From: Bacteroidota bacterium
Lineage (GTDB): Bacteria; Bacteroidota; Bacteroidia; Bacteroidales; GCA-2748055
Direction: 5' to 3'
Length of the DNA: 6,460 nt
Assembly (NCBI GenBank): GCA_030642565.1
Contig: DAOWNM010000160.1
Coordinates: 1-6,460, forward strand
This document shows, piece after piece, positions 1-6,460 of this stretch. The position numbers and the translations under genes were made by a program. The notes under the pieces are model-generated. The model did no database searches. It saw nothing but the letters and a program-made list of their open reading frames with translations, and was not told where the DNA came from. Within the stretch, counting starts at the first letter, position 1. Each line of letters starts with the position of its first letter.

Positions 1-1
1 G

Positions 2-1546
2 GAAGATTTTAAACCTGCCGGGGAGCCTGTGGAGACAGAAATGAAAGAGTTGTTGTACAAATACAAGGGGCTGAGGGCAGAATTTACCCGGCAGCTTGAA
101 AAAACCAAGAAGGAAAACCTCGTTAAGAAACAGGAGGTTCTGGAAGGATTCAGAATCCTGATGGGGGGGCAGGAAACTTTTGAATTAACTTTCAGGAAGT
201 TTAAAGATCTTCAGAAGCAGTGGTTCTCAGCAGGTGTTGTTCCGCATCAATACCTGAAGGACCTATGGGATTCATATAATTATTTCGTTGAAAAATTCAA
301 CGATTATGTACGCATCAACCGTGACCTTCGTGCACTTGACCTAAAGAAAAATTTGGAGCTTAAAGTGCAGCTGTGCGAGAGGACCGAGGAGCTTGATAAG
401 GAGCCTAACATTGTACACGCTTTTAAATCTCTTCAGAAAAACCACACACGATGGAGGGAGATTGGTCCCGTTCCACGCGAAAACAGGGATGAGATCTGGG
501 ATCGCTTCAAGCTGGCTACCTCAGTAATCAATAAAAAGCATCAGGAATACCACTCCAGACTGAAAGAGTCTTTATATGAGAATCTGGAGAAAAAGATGAA
601 TCTGTGCGAGAAGATTGAAAATATAGCTGCAACGGTGTATGAAACTCATGGAGCCTGGGTTGATAGAACCAACCATGTACTGGAGATTCAGAAAATATGG
701 AAGTCCATTGGATATGCTCCCAAGAAAGACAACAATGTCATTTATTCAAGGTTTCGAACTGCATGTGATCTGTTTTTCGGAAACAAGGCCAAATTTTACG
801 CTGCAGCTCATGAAAACCAAAAGGATAACCTCAAGTTAAAGCTGGAGATTGCAGAAAAGGCAGAATCATTGAGTAGCAGCCAGGAGTGGAAGGAGACGAC
901 CAATGAACTTATAATGCTGCAAAAACGCTGGAAAGAGATAGGCCCTGTACCCAGAAGGGATTCCGATAAGTTATGGAAAAGGTTCAGGGCCTCATGCGAT
1001 ACATTCTTCAATAATAAATCAAAGTATTTTGAAGATATTGACTCCACCTTCGATAAAAATCTGAAAGCCAAGGAGACACTTATGGCTGAGATGGACGCAT
1101 TTTCAGTATCGGACGACCGTAAAAAGAATCTGGAGGCCCTGAACGTTTTTCAAACAAGATTTAATGCCATCGGGTACGTGCCTTCAGGAAAGAAGGAGTG
1201 GATCAAGGATCAGTTCAGACTGGCTCAGGACAGATTGCTGGAGAAAACCGGTATGGATGAGTCTCAACGAAGTATTTTCAGGTTTCGTTACCGGATTGCA
1301 GGTATGGTGAATGCTCCACGGGCCGATATGAAACTAAATTTTGAAAGGGACAAGCTGATTAACAAACTGCAACAGCTGCGAAATGACATGAGTGTCTGGG
1401 AGAACAACATAGGTTTCTTCAAACAGTCGGACAGCTCAGAAGAGACTATCCATGGATTCAAGGAAAAAATCGATGCTGCACATGAGCGTATCGAAGTTCT
1501 CGAGAAGAAAATCCGCATCCTGGATGATATGGAAAATGAGAATTAA
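2..1546 (+). CDS. DUF349 domain-containing repeat protein, 5' partial
   Basis: This is the C-terminal part of a large helical DUF349-family protein of unknown function. The frame is open to the window edge with no stop, so the in-frame GTG at 29 is probably internal and the true start lies upstream. Numbering from that GTG (505 residues), five diverged units share an aromatic residue, then an IGPVPR-like turn and a W/F-rich helix. Their anchors are W65, W142, W224, W301 and F378. The units at 142 and 301 are the most canonical (IGPVPR followed by IW or LW and RF). Residues 433-503 form a charged coiled coil containing WENNIGFF, which I recall as typical of Bacteroidota members. The protein is rich in Lys and Glu with no membrane segment in the visible part, so it is probably cytoplasmic. 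It lies 37 nt before pyrG on the same strand. Family assignment is confident; function is not known. Confidence 0.9.
   Translation, partial: EDFKPAGEPVETEMKELLYKYKGLRAEFTRQLEKTKKENLVKKQEVLEGFRILMGGQETFELTFRKFKDLQKQWFSAGVVPHQYLKDLWDSYNYFVEKFNDYVRINRDLRALDLKKNLELKVQLCERTEELDKEPNIVHAFKSLQKNHTRWREIGPVPRENRDEIWDRFKLATSVINKKHQEYHSRLKESLYENLEKKMNLCEKIENIAATVYETHGAWVDRTNHVLEIQKIWKSIGYAPKKDNNVIYSRFRTACDLFFGNKAKFYAAAHENQKDNLKLKLEIAEKAESLSSSQEWKETTNELIMLQKRWKEIGPVPRRDSDKLWKRFRASCDTFFNNKSKYFEDIDSTFDKNLKAKETLMAEMDAFSVSDDRKKNLEALNVFQTRFNAIGYVPSGKKEWIKDQFRLAQDRLLEKTGMDESQRSIFRFRYRIAGMVNAPRADMKLNFERDKLINKLQQLRNDMSVWENNIGFFKQSDSSEETIHGFKEKIDAAHERIEVLEKKIRILDDMENEN
191..1258 (+). repeat. Five tandem diverged DUF349 units within the CDS
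   Basis: The protein shows a regular repeat of about 77 residues (231 nt). The anchor aromatic codons lie at 221, 452, 698, 929 and 1160, giving spacings of 77, 82, 77 and 77 residues. Each unit runs from the aromatic through a turn ending in a VP, PVPR or AP motif to an aromatic/RF helix and a charged linker. The first unit (VVP) and the fifth (Phe in place of Trp) are the most degenerate. The repeat is visible only at protein level. Confidence 0.8.
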
Positions 1547-1551
1547 ATTTT

Positions 1552-1578
1552 TACTTTTACCTCGAATTTAAATCTGAA
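1552..1578 (+). promoter_or_regulatory. Possible pyrG promoter and leader element
   Basis: TACTTTTA at 1552-1559 differs only in its last base from the Bacteroidota -7 consensus TAnnTTTG. GAATTTAAA (1564-1572) and CTGAA (1574-1578) follow and are repeated before yidC in the same order. No TTTG-like -33 element is evident at the right distance, and the preceding gene ends only a few bases upstream. This may therefore be a weak internal promoter, or a leader in a DUF349-pyrG transcript. Low certainty. Confidence 0.25.
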
Positions 1579-1583
1579 TCGAC

Positions 1584-3194
1584 TTGGGCAATACAAAGTA
1601 TGTTTTCGTAACCGGAGGAGTAACTTCTTCCCTGGGTAAAGGTATTGTTTCTGCTTCACTGGGACGACTTCTGCAGGCCAGGGGATATAAGGTGACCATC
1701 CAGAAACTGGACCCTTATATCAATGTGGATCCGGGAACCCTCAATCCGTACGAACATGGTGAGTGTTATGTGACAGACGATGGTGCCGAAACAGATCTTG
1801 ACCTGGGGCATTATGAGCGTTTCCTGGATATACAGACCTCACAGGCCAACAATGTAACCACCGGCAGGATCTATCAGTCAGTTATCAATAAGGAACGCAG
1901 GGGTGATTACCTCGGGAAAACCGTTCAGGTGATTCCACATATAACGGATGAGATCAAGCGAAGAATCACCCTGCTGGGAAGAAAGGATGAGTATGATATC
2001 ATTATTACCGAAATAGGAGGTACTGTTGGTGATATTGAATCACTCCCATATATTGAAGCGGTCAGACAGCTGCGCTGGGAACTGGGGGTTGAAAATACTG
2101 TTTTTGTCCATCTTACCCTGGTACCCTACCTCTCAGCTTCGGGCGAACTGAAGACCAAACCAACACAGCATTCTGTAAAAGTACTTCTGGAAAGCGGGAT
2201 ACAGCCCGATGTGCTGGTATTGCGTGCTGAACATGAACTGGACAAGGACCTTAGAAAGAAAGTGGCTCTGTTTTGCAACGTGGAACTGGAAGCAGTGATT
2301 CAATCCATAGATGTATCTACCATTTACGAGGTGCCGCTGCTGATGAAGGAGGAAGGTCTTGATGTGATGGTATTGAAAAAATTACAGATTACACCAAAGG
2401 AGTCGCCCGACCTGAAAGAATGGAAGAAGTTTGTGGACCAGCTTAAGAGTTCCGAAAAAGAGATCACAATTGCACTGGTGGGCAAATATGTTGAGCTGTA
2501 TGATTCCTATAAATCGATTATAGAGTCACTGACCCATGCCGGAGCCATGAACAAGGTGAAAGTAAAGATAGATTGTATTCACTCCGAGATGATATCGGTC
2601 GACAATGTTTCTGAGAAATTAGAAGGGTACGATGGTATTTTGGTTGCTCCGGGGTTTGGGTACAGGGGTGTTGAGGGTAAGATTATATCAGTCACCTATG
2701 CCCGTGAGAACAAGGTTCCATTTTTTGGGATATGTCTTGGACTTCAGTGTGCAATTATCGAGTTTGCCCGCAATGTGCTGGGATATGAAGATGCACACTC
2801 TACCGAGATGATCAAGAACACCAGGTACCCTGTGATTGACCTGATGGAGGAGCAGAAAGGAGTTACAGAAAAGGGCGGAACCATGCGTCTTGGGGGATAT
2901 ACCTGTTCGTTGAAGAAGGGATCACTTGTGCAGGAAGCTTATCAAACCGACATGGTTCGGGAGCGGCATCGTCACCGCTATGAATTTAACAACGATTTTC
3001 TGGAAACATTCCGGGAACATGGTATGGTCTCCACCGGTATCAATCCGGAGAGCGGACTTGTGGAGATCATGGAACAGCCCGGTCACCCATGGTTTGTGGG
3101 TACACAGTTTCACCCCGAATACAGGAGTACTGCACTGAATCCCCACCCTCTGTTTATCGCTTTCATCAGAGCCGCTATCAAAAACAGTAAATAG
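1584..3194 (+). CDS. pyrG: CTP synthase (glutamine-hydrolysing)
   Basis: PyrG converts UTP to CTP using ATP and ammonia from glutamine, the last step of de novo pyrimidine nucleotide synthesis, in the cytoplasm. The 536 residues are close to the usual family length (E. coli 545). The N-terminal synthase domain (about 1-270) has the P-loop GGVTSSLGKG (11-20), the DPYINVDPGT stretch (43-52), and metal-binding D71 and E143 by alignment with E. coli D72 and E140. The class I glutamine amidotransferase domain (about 293-536) has nucleophile C384 in GICLGLQ and H510 and E512 in FHPEY, so the triad is intact. The start is TTG at 1584: an in-frame TGA lies at 1575-1577, no ATG or GTG precedes the P-loop, and the TTG places the N-terminus where the family begins. 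There is no Shine-Dalgarno sequence. The amidotransferase loop reads VAPGFG where E. coli has VPGGFG. Confidence 0.98.
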   Translation: MGNTKYVFVTGGVTSSLGKGIVSASLGRLLQARGYKVTIQKLDPYINVDPGTLNPYEHGECYVTDDGAETDLDLGHYERFLDIQTSQANNVTTGRIYQSVINKERRGDYLGKTVQVIPHITDEIKRRITLLGRKDEYDIIITEIGGTVGDIESLPYIEAVRQLRWELGVENTVFVHLTLVPYLSASGELKTKPTQHSVKVLLESGIQPDVLVLRAEHELDKDLRKKVALFCNVELEAVIQSIDVSTIYEVPLLMKEEGLDVMVLKKLQITPKESPDLKEWKKFVDQLKSSEKEITIALVGKYVELYDSYKSIIESLTHAGAMNKVKVKIDCIHSEMISVDNVSEKLEGYDGILVAPGFGYRGVEGKIISVTYARENKVPFFGICLGLQCAIIEFARNVLGYEDAHSTEMIKNTRYPVIDLMEEQKGVTEKGGTMRLGGYTCSLKKGSLVQEAYQTDMVRERHRHRYEFNNDFLETFREHGMVSTGINPESGLVEIMEQPGHPWFVGTQFHPEYRSTALNPHPLFIAFIRAAIKNSK

Positions 3195-3216
3195 TAGTAT
3201 AACTCCTGCCTGCTGC

Positions 3217-3251
3217 AATTCACCGAAATCTGGCGGAATTTACCTGATTTT
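3217..3251 (+). terminator. Weak hairpin after pyrG, possible terminator
   Basis: AATT (3217-3220) and CCG (3223-3225) can pair with CGG (3234-3236) and AATT (3237-3240), giving a 7-bp stem with a 2-nt bulge and an 8-nt loop. The downstream sequence is T-rich but interrupted (TTT at 3239-3241, TTTT at 3248-3251). The hairpin starts 22 nt after the pyrG stop and precedes the candidate yidC promoter, a sensible place for a terminator. The stem is weak, and read-through into yidC is possible. Confidence 0.25.
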
Positions 3252-3254
3252 ATA

Positions 3255-3283
3255 TTGATATACAGGCTAAACCATTACTTTTG
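3255..3283 (+). promoter_or_regulatory. Bacteroidota-type promoter for yidC
   Basis: TACTTTTG at 3276-3283 fits the Bacteroidota primary sigma factor -7 consensus TAnnTTTG exactly. TTG at 3255-3257, 18 nt upstream, is an acceptable -33 element, though short of the full TTTG. Transcription would start near 3288-3290, leaving an A-rich leader of about 16-18 nt before the ATG at 3306. This suggests yidC can be transcribed independently of pyrG. Confidence 0.5.
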
Positions 3284-3305
3284 TGCCAGAATTTAAAAAC
3301 TGAAA

Positions 3306-5207
3306 ATGGATAAAAATACAATTATAGGTCTGGGGATTATCGGACTCCTGCTTGTGGGCTACAGCATTTTTACTAAACCTCAACGTGAGGCTCAGATGGC
3401 TGAACGGAGCAGGCTCGATTCCATTGCCCGTGTGGAGCAGGTGAGGGCCATGGAGGCCGCACAACAGGCGAAGGCCCTACTCCCCACCAACGAAACAGAA
3501 GCCAATTCTGCAACCGATTCAGTATCCATGGAGAGGTTATCAGGGGAGCTGGGCGATTTTGCAAACGCTGCTACAGGAACAGTAGAGAGCGTGGTGCTTG
3601 AGAATGAGAATGTAAAGTTGACCTTTTCAACCCTTGGAGGCCGACCTTATACGGTACAGTTGAAGCAGTACCAGACATACGATTCACTGCCACTCTACCT
3701 GTTCGATGGTGACTCTACCATCTTTGCTCTCCATTTTTTTGCCGACAACAGGGGAATCAATACCGGCGAGCTCTATTTCCAACCAACCATTAAGAACCTT
3801 ACCGGAGAAGAGGGCCGTTCGTATCAGCAGCTTACCATGAAGATGGATATCTCTGAAACTGCCTCCATCTCCTATATATACAGATTGTATGATGACGATT
3901 ATATGCTCGATTTTGATATGCGTTTCAGGGGGCTGGATCAATATCGAACCGACAGGATGGAGTTCAAGTTCGATTTCTATGCGCCTTCACAAGAGAAGGG
4001 GTATCAGAACGAAGCGATGTACACAACACTCTACTACAAATATCGAGGAGGAGGTGTGGAGAACTTTAAATCGCGGTCCAAGAAAAAGATAGAAGAGGTA
4101 ACCGAAACCACCCGTATCAGGTGGATTGCCTTCAGTCATCAGTTCTTCTCGACCATCATAGTGGCCGATGACTACTTTAATGGTGCCTTCATGTTACAGG
4201 AACGCTTTAACGATCCTGGAAAATATGTACGCCGCTACTCTACCTCCGTCGATATGCCCTACGATCGTACCAGCGATCAGCTTATTGGTATGCAGCTCTA
4301 TTTCGGTCCCAACGATTTCACCTCTCTGAAGGGGTATGGCGACCTGGGGCTCGAAAGTATAGTCACAGTGGGAGGTGCCATGATCCGATGGATCAATGCA
4401 TATGCGATAATACCCATCTTTAGCTGGTTGAGCAACTGGATCGTCAATTATGGTATTATTATCCTGTTGCTTACGCTGATTATCAAAGTTGCACTTTTCC
4501 CGCTTACTTACAAATCCTTTAAGTCGCAAGCGGTAATGAAGCTTCTGAAGCCTCAGGTAGATGAGATTAATGAACGTTATCCGAAGAAAGATGATGCTAT
4601 GAAGAAACAGCAGGCAACCATGGATCTCTATAAGAAGGCGGGAGCCAACCCTATGGGAGGATGTCTGCCTATGCTGCTGCAGTTTCCGATCCTCTATGCC
4701 ATGTTTCGGTTCTTCCCCACATCCATTGAATTGCGGCAGCAGGGGTTCCTCTGGGCACATGACCTATCCACATATGACTCCATTCTCGATCTGCCGTGGG
4801 ATATCCCCATGTATGGCGATCATGTGAGTCTTTTTACTCTGTTGATGACCGTTACCACCATGCTCTCCATGCGCTATAACAATCAGGCATCGGCAGGAAC
4901 CAGCCAGATGCCGGGTATGAAGACCATGATGTATATTATGCCGGTGATGTTTATGTTTATCCTGAACAGCTTCCCGGCAGGTCTGACCTATTACTACTTC
5001 CTTGCCAATGTGATTACACTGGGACAGAACCTGGTCTTCAAGAGGTTCATTGATGAGGAGAAGATCATGAAAAAAATCAATTCGAAGCAGAATAAACCGG
5101 CCAAAAAATCGAAGTTTGCGCAGCGGCTGGAGTCTATACAAAAACAGCAAAAACAACAACAGTCCCTGGGTGGAAGAAAACCACAACCCAAGAAAAAAAG
5201 CAGGTAG
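3306..5207 (+). CDS. yidC: Membrane protein insertase YidC
   Basis: YidC (Oxa1 family) inserts and folds inner-membrane proteins, alone or with SecYEG. The 633 residues fit the long Gram-negative form. An N-terminal anchor helix (about 5-22) is followed by a charged linker, a large periplasmic beta-rich domain (about 92-345), and the conserved 60KD_IMP domain. Membrane segments are visible at about 377-399, 449-468, 505-521, 541-557 and 559-577. The cytoplasmic C1 hairpin (about 402-448) is charged, and the GGCLPMLLQFPI motif (451-462) is well conserved. K394 occupies the hydrophilic-groove position of E. coli Arg366. Residues 578-633 form a basic tail rich in Lys and Gln, probably ribosome-contacting by analogy with other tailed YidC/Oxa1 proteins. 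The ATG at 3306 is chosen because it gives a complete anchor helix and sits just after an A-rich leader. The stop is one base from the convergent ribH stop. Confidence 0.97.
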   Translation: MDKNTIIGLGIIGLLLVGYSIFTKPQREAQMAERSRLDSIARVEQVRAMEAAQQAKALLPTNETEANSATDSVSMERLSGELGDFANAATGTVESVVLENENVKLTFSTLGGRPYTVQLKQYQTYDSLPLYLFDGDSTIFALHFFADNRGINTGELYFQPTIKNLTGEEGRSYQQLTMKMDISETASISYIYRLYDDDYMLDFDMRFRGLDQYRTDRMEFKFDFYAPSQEKGYQNEAMYTTLYYKYRGGGVENFKSRSKKKIEEVTETTRIRWIAFSHQFFSTIIVADDYFNGAFMLQERFNDPGKYVRRYSTSVDMPYDRTSDQLIGMQLYFGPNDFTSLKGYGDLGLESIVTVGGAMIRWINAYAIIPIFSWLSNWIVNYGIIILLLTLIIKVALFPLTYKSFKSQAVMKLLKPQVDEINERYPKKDDAMKKQQATMDLYKKAGANPMGGCLPMLLQFPILYAMFRFFPTSIELRQQGFLWAHDLSTYDSILDLPWDIPMYGDHVSLFTLLMTVTTMLSMRYNNQASAGTSQMPGMKTMMYIMPVMFMFILNSFPAGLTYYYFLANVITLGQNLVFKRFIDEEKIMKKINSKQNKPAKKSKFAQRLESIQKQQKQQQSLGGRKPQPKKKSR

Positions 5208-5208
5208 G

Positions 5209-5703
5209 TTACTGCAGCAGGATGTTTCTTAGAGCGGCCATTTTCAGAGCTGTAACGGCAGCTTCATCGCCTTTGTTACCATGTTTACCTCCTGACCGAT
5301 CCAGGGCCTGCTGTTTATTCTCAGTAGTTAATACACCGAAAATAAAAGGAATATCATAATCGAGGTTCAATTCTGTAATTCCCCTGGTAACGCCCTGACA
5401 GATGTAATCAAAATGGCTGGTTTCGCCACGGATCACACATCCCAGGCATATGACAGCGTGAGGTGAAAATTGTTCGGCAATGATCCGGGCCCCATAAGGG
5501 AGTTCAAAGCTTCCGGGGACAGCTTTAACATTGATATTCTCCTCCTTAACGCCATGTTTTTTTAAAATCTTCAGGGTTCCTTCCAGAAGCGCTGCAGTAA
5601 TCTCTTCGTTCCATTCAGAGACAACGATACCAAACTTCATTAATGTCCCGTCCGGAATGGTAGCCGGATCATGGTCAGACAGGTTTTTCAGGCTTGAAGA
5701 CAT
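5209..5703 (-). CDS. ribH: 6,7-dimethyl-8-ribityllumazine synthase
   Basis: RibH condenses 5-amino-6-ribitylaminouracil with 3,4-dihydroxy-2-butanone 4-phosphate to form lumazine, the penultimate step of riboflavin synthesis. Members of the family assemble into pentamers or 60-mer capsids. The 164 residues match the family length. Visible motifs are SEWNEE (29-34; W31 takes the substrate-stacking aromatic position), PGSFELP (63-69), GCVIRGETSHFDY (88-100) with H97 matching catalytic His88 of Bacillus subtilis, FGVLTTE (122-128), and DRSGGKHGNKG (135-145) with R136 matching phosphate-binding Arg127. All key residues are present. The N-terminal extension of about 20 residues is polar. The gene follows the TPR gene by 20 nt on the same strand, suggesting co-transcription. 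No FMN riboswitch is seen in that 20-nt gap. Confidence 0.97.
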   Translation of the reverse strand: MSSSLKNLSDHDPATIPDGTLMKFGIVVSEWNEEITAALLEGTLKILKKHGVKEENINVKAVPGSFELPYGARIIAEQFSPHAVICLGCVIRGETSHFDYICQGVTRGITELNLDYDIPFIFGVLTTENKQQALDRSGGKHGNKGDEAAVTALKMAALRNILLQ

Positions 5704-5723
5704 GCGTATATGGGGGAATGTAG

Positions 5724-6419
5724 TTACAGGGTCATTTTTGCTTCTACCCTGCCGATATATTTTTCAATCTCTTTTCCTTCAGGTGTTCCCGGGTAGGTAG
5801 ACTCAATGGTTTTGTATGTTGTAAGGGCCTCTTCCAGCTTACCGAGTTCTTCGTAAACGATTCCCAATTTCTTCAGCATAATAGGAGAGGAGAAATTATT
5901 CTCATATTTATCGATACCACTTTTGTAAGCAGATACAGCTTTATTCAGTTCGCCCAACTCTACATATGCATCTCCCAGGGTGCTGTATTTTGCAGCTCCC
6001 ACCAGCAGATCATCAGTTTTGAACTTATTCAGCAGGTTAACAGCTGCCTCGTTATCGCCCAGCTGGTGGTAACATACCCCGGCATAATACTTTGAGATTT
6101 TTGCTGTTTTACTTATTCCATAATCATCGATCACATTCAGAAATCCCGGATAGGTTCCGTACCCATTCAGAGCAAGGTTAAAGGAGTCCATCTCAAAAAA
6201 GCGCTCAGCATAGTACATATCAGCAGCTGCCTCCTCATTAAGCGGTTTCAGATAGTATCTGTTCCCGCCAATAACAATGAGCAATACAACAATGAGTCCT
6301 ACAAGGAGATAGGTAAGTATTTTCTGGTTATCTTCTATAAACTGTTCGGAACGTGATAATGCCTGTTCAATGCCTTCAAGGTTCTTGTCCGTTTGCTTCA
6401 CATTTTTTTTCTTCGACAT
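5724..6419 (-). CDS. Membrane-anchored tetratricopeptide repeat protein, YfgM-like layout
   Basis: This is a 231-residue protein with a charged N-terminal segment (about 1-33), one hydrophobic helix (about 34-51) and a TPR-containing C-terminal region. Three TPR-like units are recognisable at about 105-132, 142-174 and 179-211, with the usual G-xx-Y and A-xx-x-Y/L spacing (GDAYVELGELNKAVSAY, 149-165). The basic N-terminus suggests the tail faces the periplasm. The layout resembles YfgM, a SecYEG-associated periplasmic chaperone partner, but TPR proteins are hard to assign by layout alone. The ATG at 6417-6419 is preferred; an adjacent in-frame GTG at 6420-6422 would add one residue. It probably forms an operon with ribH, 20 nt downstream, an arrangement I recall from other Bacteroidota. 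The molecular function is inferred only as a protein-protein interaction scaffold. Confidence 0.88.
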   Translation of the reverse strand: MSKKKNVKQTDKNLEGIEQALSRSEQFIEDNQKILTYLLVGLIVVLLIVIGGNRYYLKPLNEEAAADMYYAERFFEMDSFNLALNGYGTYPGFLNVIDDYGISKTAKISKYYAGVCYHQLGDNEAAVNLLNKFKTDDLLVGAAKYSTLGDAYVELGELNKAVSAYKSGIDKYENNFSSPIMLKKLGIVYEELGKLEEALTTYKTIESTYPGTPEGKEIEKYIGRVEAKMTL

Positions 6420-6460
6420 CACTCTGATTTTGTTGGTGTTGCTTATTCGCTAAGCGGATA

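Noticed and set aside
29..31. GTG at 29 as the true start of the DUF349 gene
   Set aside because: The frame stays open back to the window edge and known relatives are longer at the N-terminus, so the gene most likely begins upstream of the window.
1547..1583. CTP-sensing control of pyrG by reiterative transcription, as in Bacillus
   Set aside because: That mechanism needs a short G run at the transcript start. The likely start region here begins GAATTTAAA and has no such run.
4194..4760. A 188-codon open frame on the minus strand, antisense to yidC
   Set aside because: It lies wholly inside the conserved membrane domain of yidC, and its translation has no recognisable domain and unusual His/Gln/Arg content. 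It is a shadow of the real gene.
4764..5186. A 140-codon minus-strand open frame antisense to the yidC 3' end
   Set aside because: Its hydrophobic Leu/Phe-rich start mirrors the Lys/Gln-rich codons of the YidC tail read backwards. It shows no family motif.
5248..5263. Hairpin AGCTG/CAGCT inside the ribH 3' end as a yidC terminator
   Set aside because: The stem is 5 bp with no T run after it on the plus strand, and it lies in conserved coding sequence, so chance pairing is more likely.
5704..5723. FMN riboswitch in front of ribH
   Set aside because: Only 20 nt separate ribH from the TPR gene, far too short for the aptamer, and no aptamer-like sequence was seen ahead of the TPR gene in the 41 nt available.

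Overview
The window looks like an ordinary housekeeping stretch of a Bacteroidota chromosome, probably from the Bacteroidales or a nearby order. The evidence is a multi-repeat DUF349 protein directly before pyrG and yidC, a long-form YidC with a large periplasmic domain and a Lys-rich tail, a TAnnTTTG-type promoter before yidC, A-rich leaders with no Shine-Dalgarno sequences, and a TPR membrane protein paired with ribH. Base composition and codon use look even throughout. I saw no mobile element, CRISPR array, tRNA or rRNA.

Layout. Positions 1 to 5207 read rightward: a DUF349 repeat protein cut at its 5' end by the window edge, then pyrG (CTP synthase, starting at TTG), then yidC (membrane insertase). 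Spacers are 37 and 111 nt. Positions 5209 to 6419 read leftward: a membrane-anchored TPR protein, then 20 nt, then ribH (lumazine synthase). The two blocks converge, and the yidC and ribH stop codons are one base apart. The last 41 bases (6420 to 6460) are non-coding upstream sequence of the TPR gene.

How the genes relate. pyrG makes CTP and ribH carries out the penultimate step of riboflavin synthesis. YidC inserts and folds inner-membrane proteins. The TPR protein has one membrane helix followed by TPRs, a layout resembling YfgM, a periplasmic partner of SecYEG, so two genes here may relate to membrane-protein biogenesis. That link is inference from layout only. The DUF349 protein has no assigned function.

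The least expected signal is in the spacers. The leaders of pyrG and yidC share three identical blocks in the same order (TTACTTTT, GAATTTAAA, CTGAA; 22 matching bases), suggesting a common promoter and leader design. Other points worth checking are the TTG start of pyrG, the roughly 77-residue periodicity of the DUF349 protein, and the near-touching convergent stops. I found no convincing evidence of a new biological system here.
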